DNA from: Pyrus communis
Taxonomy: Eukaryota > Streptophyta > Magnoliopsida > Rosales > Rosaceae
Direction: 5' to 3'
Length of the DNA: 64,000 bases
Assembly (NCBI RefSeq): GCF_963583255.1
Contig: NC_084816.1
Location: 7,700,600 to 7,764,599 of the forward strand
This document shows, one piece after another, positions 21,653-32,700 of the stretch (positions within the stretch are counted from its first letter, which is position 1; each line of letters opens with the position of its first letter). A program made the translations under genes and the position numbers. A model generated the notes under the pieces. The model was not told the DNA's origin. It saw only the letters and a program-made list of their open reading frames with translations, and did no database searches.

Positions 21653-22180
21653 TGAAGGACTAGTGTAACTGGCTCAATAGTTTGACTATGTGTATATACG
21701 TAGTCTTGTAGTTTCCTTATGTTTTCTAGTTCTACTTGCTTATACATCAAAATATTTACCCCATCCATATACCAAGTGTTTTTTTCTTTTTTGGTTTTCT
21801 CATCATCAACTTATTATGAAGAGTATCGTCCTGCGGACAAGTTTCTTCAATCTGTGCAGCAGCACAGTAAAACATCAGTTTTTTTTTCTTTAACGGGTAA
21901 CGGGTAGGGTCACATTACCTGTTAATATTATTGGGTCGATTTCAGATCGGATCATTTTACGCTTTTATTTTAATGGGTATTACACGACACGACCCGTTAA
22001 GATATTGGGTATGACACGAAAATGATACGAACACGGAAAACACGACACGAATGCCAGGTCTAGATTTGGCTACTCAAACGATCAAGATGAGTTAATTCTC
22101 AATTCATGATCAGTTCAGGAATTTATGCTTATGGTAAGATATTGTATTATTATAAATTATCTGTTTACTAGAGTTGATTG

Positions 22181-22345
22181 GCTACAACAACAACAACCAA
22201 AAAGATTTATACCGTGGGTTCAGCTGTATGAATTCTTGCGTCAAGTCTTCCATTAGCTCTAAGTACTCCATGCCTTTTTTGTAGAGTTTATTTCCAAGTC
22301 TTTCTAGGTCTTCGTCAACCACTTTACCTTGAGTCTGAGTCTCAT
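22181..22345 (-). mobile_element. Truncated LINE (RTE-like) 3' end
   Basis: 'caacaacaacaacc...ccgtgggttcagctgtatgaattcttgcgtcaagtcttcc...ctaagtactccatgcc...aagtctttctaggtcttcg' resembles the 3' terminal part of plant RTE-type LINEs as I know them, read on the minus strand with a (TTG)n-like tail. It is heavily truncated and has no coding capacity. Confidence 0.5.
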
Positions 22346-22349
22346 AATT

Positions 22350-23735
22350 ACATCTTTTAACCAGAATAACTGTGTGCCTTTGATTAATTAACTAAATAAC
22401 TTTAATTAAAATTTTGCGAATATGATGATATGATACTTATAAAATAATTTATAATATAACAAATTTATCATGAATAGTGTGAGTGAGCCACAAAAAGAGA
22501 GGATCTCTCCACTCCACGGAAAGGAGGAGACCTCTCTCTACACAGAGGACTTTCCCGATCCTTCCATGGTGCGGGGCCCCACCTCTTCTCGTCCTTCTTT
22601 TTTTAACGCGGCCCTCGGAGTTTCCCGTCCGCCCTTCAACACTCTTTTTTCTCTTTGATAAAAATAAATTAGCATATAGGCACATATAGAGTGTGCGAGA
22701 AAAATTTTGTATTTTTGTTTTTCAAATAGAAGGAGAGATGGAGGGAGTGATAGAATACGTGAGAATGAGAATTTTTTATTTTATTTTAATAATTAGAGAT
22801 ATGTTAAGATTACATGTAGGTGATGCTTTAAAAAAAATAGCAAAATTTTGGTTGTGTGAAATTAAATTTATGCCCCATAATTCGTTCATCATACATTATG
22901 CTCTCAATTTTGATTAATTACTATTTATATTTAAATTTTAAATTTTAAATAATTTTAATCGTATAATGTACTATTAACGGATTCCTATAAAACAGGATCC
23001 TCCGGTTTCATGCTCATTCCTCCTGCTTTCCCGATTCTGTCATCGTGCGGTCTTTTTTCCAGTCCTCTTTGATCGACACCTAATTGGACGCTTTATTAAT
23101 TTTTAAAAACAATAAACAGATTAATTATTTTAATTATGACGTGGCAAGATCAGTGTGGCGTGGACCCCATACGATCAGACCGATGAGTCCCAACCGTACG
23201 AATTTACCCGAGTCCAAAATGCGGGCGTGGCGCACTGACACGTGAGCGCACCGAAACCGAACCCGGACGCGTTCCCCGTAAAAAAAACGGATTGGATAAC
23301 GGCGATAGGTCCGTACTTTGTTATTGCGGGGGATCGGTTCTAGTTGGTGGGGGTCTTCGGTCAAAAAAGAGAAAAAACGCAATATCATTTACGGGGACGA
23401 AGAACAAAGAGCGGTATCACAAAGTCGGTGTTTGGGAAAAACCCTAGACTCCCTCCCCCAATTCGATCAGGCAAAGTAGAATTTCATTTTTTGGGGGTTT
23501 TTTTTTTGTTTTGTTTTGTTTTTGGCATGCGATTGCTCAACTCAGGACTATCAGTTGAGAACTTGAGATGGTTTAATTTTAATTTTTTTGGAATTTTGAT
23601 TAATTATTTGGTTTTTTTCTTTTTTAGGTGGATAGATCGGTCCCTGTGGAGGTTATGTGCTGGTTTGATGGTTGATTAAATTATTGGTCCGGAGGAGATT
23701 TTGTACTTTCTGGGCCTTAATTTTTGGCGGTGAAA
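22350..23735 (+). promoter_or_regulatory. SIZ1 upstream region and 5' UTR
   Basis: No gene is recognised here. A GC-rich stretch at about 23140-23340, with a G-box/ABRE-like CACGTG at 23239-23244 (context gacacgtgagcg), precedes the probable transcribed leader at about 23400-23735. The G-box suggests light- or ABA-responsive bZIP/bHLH binding; this is inference only. Confidence 0.5.
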
Positions 23736-26700
23736 ATGGATTTGGTAGCTAGTTGCAAGGTATTTAGTTGATTTTTTTTTTCGATTTGATTTTTTTTTCT
23801 TGATGCTTATTGTTATATCTGCTGAAATTTGCTGGAAAAAGTAATTTTGTAGTCCAGTTTTTGCATATGGTAGAACATTAACCTCAGTAAGTTTGCTTTA
23901 CTTTGCGAGTTCAGTCAATGGCGGGATCGTTTTACTTTAGTGAATTTAGTGAACTAGTATGCACCGTGCGGGCGGTGTTATTGAATGCATCAGCGGAAAT
24001 AAGCTCATATAAGTAGCTTTAGGTGTGTGTCACTTAGTTTTTTCTGTTATCCAATTAGTAGATGATATAATGTAGTTGGGTTATCTCTCAAATGACAACT
24101 TTTTTTTTTTTGGTTAATTTTACATTTAGTGTTGTTCGTGTGACCTGCATAAGGTGTGAATAGATGAGATAAGAAAAATGAGTTTGGGTATTTTGAAGTA
24201 GAGAAATGCGAAGAAGCGAAGATATATGAATACAGTTGATCACGAGTAGTTCGCAAGTAATTGTTGGATGGTGGAGATTTACCTTCTAAGAAAGAGTTGT
24301 AAATCTAGTTACGCATTCGGTTGGAAGTTTTAATTTTCTTTTTCCTGTCCCATTTCTTTTCCCTTGAGGTTAAAGTATCCTTCACAGCGTTTAGTTCATT
24401 GAGACTGTTTTCATATTATATTCAACTTGTGAAATACATAATATGTAGACAGGTTTGCTTGTACTGTATACCTAACTTCATATATTACTGGTTCTGTCAG
24501 TTGAGAAAAGTAAAGAGATTGTGCTATATGTACCCACTTGTATTGGATACCCAAGTTTTTTTTTGGTGGGTTTAAAACATTGCATCTGTTATCATGGTTT
24601 ATTTGTTAAAGAAGCTAGTGACTTGTTTCTTTCAGAATTCCAACGATAGTTCATAGCATAAACAAAATAAGAATTTGGAGAAAAGATTGCTTTAGCTACT
24701 TAATTACATTTTAGGAAGTCCAGACGTTGCTTACTATTATTTTGGTGTGCACACTGGTGGGATGCCACTTCTTGAAGCAGTGAATTTATTAGAACTTTTG
24801 TTTGTCATTGCAGGAAAAATTGGCATATTTTCGAATAAAAGAGCTCAAAGATGTTCTCACCCAATTAGGTCTTTCGAAGCAGGGGAAGAAGCAGGTGAGA
24901 TGCTAGAAATACCACTCTCTGATGTGATGTTGGGTTCCTTACTGTATGTTGTGGATATTATCTACATACTCACCCCTTCATTCCTTTATATAGTGGATGT
25001 TATCTATGTACTCACCATTGCACTGCATTTTATGCTTATGTGGCGTACTTTTTTTGAGTTCACAGGAATTCATGTTGATGTGGGTTCCATTGTTCATGTC
25101 AATTCCTATAAAGTATGAGAGGTCCTATTATATTCTGCATATTTATTTAGGTGTAATTTATCAAGGTTGGATGATGTGTTATATAGAGTTCTCAATGACT
25201 ACCAAGAGTTGCTTAGTTAATTTTCCCTCTTACTTTGCCCACCCCAGAAAAATGTGTAATATAAGCGAACCTAAGACCAAATATGACCTGTTCATTGCAT
25301 AATAATTAGCTTACCCTTTACGATGGTATCTTGGGATGCCATTTTACAACGTTTTTGAGATGAATGTCGTAAGAGAAGACCGTTGTCTGATTTACCAATT
25401 TCTATTATACAGGATCTTGTTGACCGGATATTAGCGCTTCTTTCTGATGAACAAGGTAAATGGTTCTATACCAACTGCTTTTTCCTGGTTCAGATGATTT
25501 AATTGCTACGATAACAGTCTCTGTATGCTATCTGTTTTTATAAGTGTAGCTTATATGTTGGGGAGCCCAGTGCACGTATTTCATAGTTCCTTTTCTTCGT
25601 CCAGCCAGATAAGATATAAGAAGTAGTTGTTTCTTAATTGGGTTCTATAATAAAAGCATAGGAAATGAGAACTGATTGTGTCATAAGTTATTGATGTAGT
25701 TCATATGACATTTGATGTTAATGAGCATGCTGCATCTTTTTAGCATTCATTATGCTTTCGCGCTGAAGAATTCGAAGTGGCTTTCATCCGCAGTTTGTCT
25801 TCTATTTGGCTGACCTAGAAACGTTCAGGATCATGTATCTGGTGTCTTAGAATCTTAGATTTAGGAAAGCAGCTGTTTTTTTCTCTTAAAGAGCATTCTC
25901 TGGTTAAGAAAACCATTGAAGACATTTTAGTTTTAAATCTTGTAAAACTAAAATTTGATGTTATCCACAGTTTTTTTAATCATTCAGCTTTCGGTTAAAG
26001 GGTTGTCATCCAATCATTCAAAATTTGAGACATACTCATGATAGAGAATCAAGTCATTCTAAATCTGAATAGTTTTTTAATTTCCAAAATTTTCGAACCT
26101 AGTTATTGTTTCCTTTTTCCTGTGCGCTGAACTTTGCTTCTCGACCTCTCTATGGTTTTAGGGTTTTTAGCGCTTATGCTAGAAACACTAATTTTTACTA
26201 AAAACTCAAGTGCTTCTTGGAAATGCTTCCTACAGAAGAAACACAACGGAAAAGCACTAAAAATAATTTTATTGCACAGAAGCACTTCTAGTTATTTCTG
26301 CTAACTACTGCTGAAAGTGCTTTTAGCTATTCCAAAAGCAGTGCCAAACAGGCCTTCAGCTTCTATGCTCCAAACCATTTTTCTAATGATTGTGTTTTCA
26401 TTATATTTTATCTGGTCTGGTTCTTTTGGAAACACTTTTTTTATTGTAGTTTATGACACCACAATATGTCTGCATTATTTTGAGGTTTTGGTTGTGCTCC
26501 ATTTTTCTGCGTTTCCATTTCTTTGCTTTGATCATTAAAATATTTTACTCTGTTTATTTCGATTTATCTACAGTTTCTAAAATGTGGGCAAGGAAGAATG
26601 CAGTTGGAAAGGAACAGGTGGCGGAACTTGTAGATGACATCTATAGGTTTGTCCTCATATATGCTAATATGCCACATATTTGTTGCATTATTTTATTGAA

Positions 26701-29700
26701 GGGTTGGAGTTGTCTTTGCCTTCTTTTTTTAACTTTGTAAAACTGACTTACTCCTTGTAAAATATACTGAATATATAGCTGAAGTCCTCAGATGTGCTTT
26801 ATATATAGTTCTCTATTTGTTCAGACTACATATTTTACTATGCTATTTCGACTGAATTGTATTTGTTTTCTGTTTTCTCTAGGAAAATGCAGATTTCTGG
26901 TGCCCCTGATTTAGCATCAAAGGGACAATGCATCTCTGATAGTAGTAATGTGAAAATAAAAGGCGAAATTGAGGATCCCTACCAGTCAGATATAAAGGTT
27001 CGCTGTCTCTGCGGGAATTCATTAGAGACAGAGTCAATGATTAAGGTAGTCTCCAATTTTTTGTATTTTCTTCCTCGTTCCCTTGGATTGTAGCACATTT
27101 GATTAATCACGAGTCTTTTACTTGTCCTATCCTTTTTTCATTTGATTATACATGAAACATTTCTTATATGAACACCTTTACTGCACTTTCTTATGGTTTT
27201 TGCAATTTCTCATCCCTTCAATGGCAGTGTGAAGATCCAAGATGCCAAGTGTGGCAACACATGGGTTGTGTTTTAGTTCCAGAGAAACCTATGGAAGGCA
27301 ATCCACCAGTTCCTGAGTTATTTTATTGTGAACTTTGTCGACTAAGTCGGGCTGATCCGTATGTGGCACCAGTATTTTCTTGTTATAAAAAACTGATTAT
27401 AGCTTGTTATTTTTTGTCTGTCTTATTTTGAATTACACATGTAACCATTCGCCAAGCCATCTGTTTTCCTTCATTGTTTTTGCATTTGTGGGGACATTGG
27501 GTGGTTTGTTTAACTCATACTTGCTAGTCCTTTCTCCCAACTTCTTTCCCATTTTAAAATTGGGCTAAATCTTTCATATGGTGATGTTAACATGATGAAA
27601 GTGATTTTTATTTTGTATTTATGACCCTTATAACCTGCTCTACTCAGTTTATGTACCATTTGAACAATTCAATATTTTATAGAAGTGCTGAAGTTTTGCT
27701 CAAACAAAAAACTAGGTCTCACTTTGGCCCATAGTATTTTTCGTTGTGATTGCTTGAATTTTTTAGTATCACTTGAACAATAAACTAGCTAGAATGGCAA
27801 CGTGTACATTGAATTGAATTGAGGGGGTGGTAGGATTATCATGTGGTATGATTTAGTGGACTGCATGACTTTAATTGGAGATAAGTAGCCAAAGGGATTC
27901 ATCTTGGTCCCAACACAATCATTATGCTGATGGCCTGGCTTTTTCCATTATATTGTGTTTTTTTTCTTTTTTTTTTTTTTAAATTTGTATTTGTTGTATC
28001 TTGACATTCTTTAAAATATACCTATTTTAACTAGTAGCTTCAGTATGGTGGTACAAACTCAGTAACTAGGATTTATGGCTATGTGATGGTTTCTACTTAT
28101 ATCAGGTTATGGTATTTTGGTTTGAGTGAATACTTTCACTTTATTTGTTTTATGTAACTATTGCCTCACTTAGCTTATGTTTTATTTTAACATTGCAAAT
28201 ACTTTGCCCCCTTTTATGCTATCTTTTTTTTTTATGCTACTTTGGCTTAATTGTTTGTCTATTTTATTCAGGTTCTGGGTAACTATTCAACATCCTTTAC
28301 AGCCCGTTAAGTTGAATGTTACAAATATTCCAACTGATGGGTGAGCGGATCATGTTTCATTTTTTATAGTTATTTCTCTTGAATGTACTATGTGCACATG
28401 CACTGAGTAATAAGATTCTAATTCCAACAGTTCAGTTCGTTCTGAAGATGACATTACATTATGTATGATATCTAACCATCATAAATATTTAAAAAACTAG
28501 CCTTGGGGCGTGCCTAGGCACCCTTGGAGGCGGGGCTGCTGGGTTTTCGCCTCTGTTTTGTGAGGGTAGGCGTAAGGCGGCGTCGGGGTGCGCCCAGGCT
28601 TTCAGTTGGGCCTTATTTTCCTTCCAATTCCAGGTCTATTTCTGCCGTTCCTCTCTTTCTGCCATTCCTCTGTGTGCCGTTCTAGTTTCAAGGAAGAAGA
28701 AAGAGAGAGTTTCTCTCTCCAAATCCTAGTGGCAAAGTCTAACTCTTAACTCTTTTTTATTTTTTTGTTCTTTATTAATTATTGCCCATTCAGATTCTGC
28801 CACCTAGCATTTTGATTGGCCAAGATTTATTTCTCTTGAAATTTCCTATAACTACTCCACTCAGCCATTATTTCCTTTAAATTCCCTACAATAATTGCTC
28901 CACTCAATCTTTATTTCATTTTAAGTTCCCTATAATAGCTCCACTTAGCCTTTATTTCCTTTTGAATTGCCTATAATTGCGACATTCTGCCTTTATTTCC
29001 TTTCAAACTCCCTATAATTGTGGCCACTCAGCCTTATTTCTCTTGAAGTTCACTATAATTGCTTAGAATAAAATATATAATTACAACATTTTAAGACTAT
29101 ATGACATAATTTCCAATTACAACTGCCTTAGTAATGAAGAAGATATTATCTTTGGCTTAGTTATAATTATATTTGTTTTACGAAGGTTTATGCTATATAT
29201 GTATAATTATATATGCAATATATATTAAGTTATTTAGGTCCCGTGAGGCTTCGCCTCACACCTCACTCCTATGCGGGGCTATCCATGGAACGCCTCGCCT
29301 ACGCCTCCGCGTTTTAATACATTGAATATGATACATAATCATGTGTGCGATGTCATTTAACTCATAAAACCATTAATGAACCTGTATACTCAGAAGAGTA
29401 AACGTCTTGTGGCCTGAAAGTACTTATTTTCCATTGATTTACTATGAAGACTTTGAAGTTTGCTTTAACAGGTAGAAGTAACCTTATGAAGTGACAAGTA
29501 TCTATGTACACTCACATATAGACAAGCAGATCCCTTGTGAAAATATTTGCACATTATCTATGTTTTTAATGCTTTACTTTACATCTAATCTTGTTCCCCA
29601 TCCCCCCGCAAATTGTCCAGTTCGAATCCAGTGCAAAGTGTGGAAAAAACATTTCAACTCACAAGGGCAGACAAGGACTTGCTGTCTAAACAAGAATATG

Positions 29701-32700
29701 ATGTTCAGGTTGGTTAGTGTATTGACTGATGATTGGTGAATCATTGGGTTTATATTAGTACTAAATTCACTGATTGGTGATTTGACATCATAATGCAGGT
29801 TTGGTGTATGCTTCTAAATGACAAAGTTGCATTCAGGATGCAATGGCCGCAACATGCAGATCTACAGGTCAATGGTATGGTTGTTCTGAATTTTTTATTT
29901 GGTCTTTAAAGATGCTGCTTTGGAATGGTTTTTTCAGTGTATCCACTTGAATGTGCTCTGTTTATTATTGGAGATTGTTCTGGATAATGTGCAGGTATGC
30001 CTGTTCGTGCAATCTTTAGACCTGGCTCCCAACTTCTTGGTGCTAATGGTCGTGATGATGGTCCAATTGTGAGTTTTTCTCTTATGAAATTATTAGCTTT
30101 TAGTTGTCAGTGTTCATTTCATGTGCTGGATCCGTTCTTTCAATTTTAGATGAGATTACTTGCATTGTGACTGTAGGGCTTTTCTGATTGCTCTGTAAAT
30201 CAAAACACTTAATAAGTTGTTTGTGTTAGTATCTTAGTGTACTTCATGTTGTTTTGTCAGATCACACCATACACGAAAGACGGATTTAATAAGATTTCCT
30301 TAACAGGATGCGATGCCCGTATTTTCTGCTTAGGGGTTCGTATTGCGAAGAGACGCACTGTGCAACAGGTAATTATGATTTTTTATTTATTTCTTTTGTT
30401 CCTTTGGGTGGTTGAGCAGCTTCTTCAGCATATGTTTGTAAAACTGGTAATCAGAGAAAGAAACTTGTGGAAGAAGATTGTTGGCTAGGGAGATGTTAAA
30501 TCCATAACGTCAAATTTATGCTGCTGTCGAATTGCCGACAATCTTTTTATAAAAAGCACAAAAAATATCTTCTTGATTGAATGTCCTGAAGCAGGAATTT
30601 ATACATGGCTAACTTTTTGAGCTCAATCTCATAATTTACTGGACTATTGTTCTTGTAGATTTGATCGTTTTTATATTTCTTCCAGTACTTGTTGATGTTT
30701 AAGTATAAATTTGTATGGTATCTGTTATTGGTTTTCCATGGCATTTATTATATTAGTGTGGTCTTTTAAAATTTTTCTTTTTCTAGATTCTCAATCTGAT
30801 TCCCAAGGAGTCTGATGGTGAGCGTTTTGAAGATGCGCTTGCTCGTGTGTGTCGTGTTGTTGGTGGTGGGACTGCAATGGATAATGATGACAGTGACAGT
30901 GATTTGGAAGTTGTTGCAGATTCTTTTACTGTCAATCTACGTTGTCCGGTAAGTTGTCTTTCCAACTTACCTTTTGTGCGATGAAATGCTCTCTTCTATG
31001 TAGGAGTTTAATTACAGTCAGGATATGACTCAATGTCTGATAATACTTTGATGAATTTTATTTTTTGTATATGAGCTCAAGACGCTGTATGCAATTAATA
31101 TCTCAACTCTTGGGGTATGAAGAATGCTTATTTTGCCAAGCATATGAATAACCAAGGGACTCTTCTAACTTCTTCAGATTCTTATAATTTTGATATCAGG
31201 AGTACGTCTTTATGTTGTGTGTTACGCTAATTGTTTTAAGTAATTTCCAAGTTCTGATGTGTCTAGGGTTGTGACAAAGAAAAGCACCCTACTAGTGATG
31301 GGACAATCTTTTATTTGCCTGAACATGCTGACACTAATTGTTCTAACTCACATATCTTCTTTATGGTGCAATTATATTTTCTTTGATATATTAGGAATTT
31401 GTGTTGAATTATTTTTCTGTAGTACATAAAGAAATTGTCAGGAGACGAGTTTTCTTATGTCAACTAACATCTTTCATGCCTTGATTTCTGAAATTGGTAT
31501 TTTTCTGCTTATATTTTATAGATGAGTGGTTCAAGAATGAAGGTTGCTGGGAGATTCAAGCCCTGCCCTCACATTGGCTGTTTTGATCTTGATGTTTTTG
31601 TGGAAATGAATCAACGTTCAAGGAAGGCAAGCTTCTATGCAAATTGCAAAGTGAACGATGCAGTTTGTTTGTCCTTGTTTTTTATTCTGTTTGTTTAGCA
31701 TGCTTTGGTTTGTGATTGCAGTGGCAATGCCCTATTTGTCTTAAGAACTATGCGCTGGAGAATGTCATTATTGACCCTTATTTCAACCGTATCACTTCAA
31801 AGGTAATGCCTTTTTATGCACTACTTAATATTTTGGTTCTAAAGTATCACCTAATTGATCCATCCTTTGTTTTTTTTTTGTTTTATATTTTTGTTTCGTG
31901 GGGTTGTAACAGATGAGTTATTGTGGAGAGGATGTAGCAGAGATTGAGGTGAAGCCTGATGGTTCTTGGCGAGTTAAGACTAAAAGTGAAAGTGATCGTA
32001 GGGAGCTTGGGGAACTTGGACGGTGGCACCTTCCTGATAGCACACTTAGTGTCCCAACAGGAGGAGAAAGTATCCCAAAGACAGAAGTGTTGAAGCAGGT
32101 CAAACTGGAAGGTGTTTCAGAAGGTCGTACTGGATTGAAACTTGGAATCAGGAAGAATCACAACGGCTTTTGGGAAGTCAGCAAACCTGAAGATGTGAAC
32201 ACTTATTCTGGTAATAGATTACAAGAGCAGTTTGCAGACCACCAGCTAAAAGTTATCCCAATGAGCAGCAGTGCCACTGGAAGTGGTAGGGATGGTGAAG
32301 ATGCGAGTGTAAATCAGGATGGTGGTGGGAACTTTGATTTCTCTACTAACAATGGGATTGAGATGGATTCTTTTTCTCTGAATGCGTATGGATTTTCGGG
32401 ACAAAATCCTTCTGCACCAGTCGGAGACGCAGAAGTTGTTTTACTTAGTGATTCTGATGACGATATAATGCCCTCTGGAACCATATATAGGAATGACAGA
32501 ACTGATGCTTCTGAGATTAGTTTTCCTGTGGCGCCTTCTGGAATTGCTGATTCATTTGGTGGCGATCCCACGCTTGGAACTGGTGGGAACTCATGCATGG
32601 GTCTTTTTGGCAATGATGATGATGAGTTTATTCCACTCTGGCCATCATTACCTCCCGGAACTCAATCTGGCCCCGGTTTCCAGTTATTTACTTCTGAGGC

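Larger units (their letters stand above)
18286..22062. mobile_element. Composite hAT-like element carrying captured gene pieces
   Basis: The element is 3777 bases long. It starts TAGATTCGGCAATT and ends AATGCCAGGTCTA, imperfect inverted ends, and is flanked by an exact 8-bp duplication gatttggc (18278-18285 and 22063-22070), the hAT signature. The subterminal regions are rich in 'cacgacacgaa' and 'acgggt' repeats. It encodes no transposase. Inside are a Cassandra TRIM (19399-20058), a 5'-UTR-like segment with a donor-like site (about 20250-20400), an exon resembling dihydrodipicolinate reductase (20870-20944) and a Harbinger-like MITE (21337-21652). A smaller relative lies inverted at 1716-3029. 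Confidence 0.75.
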
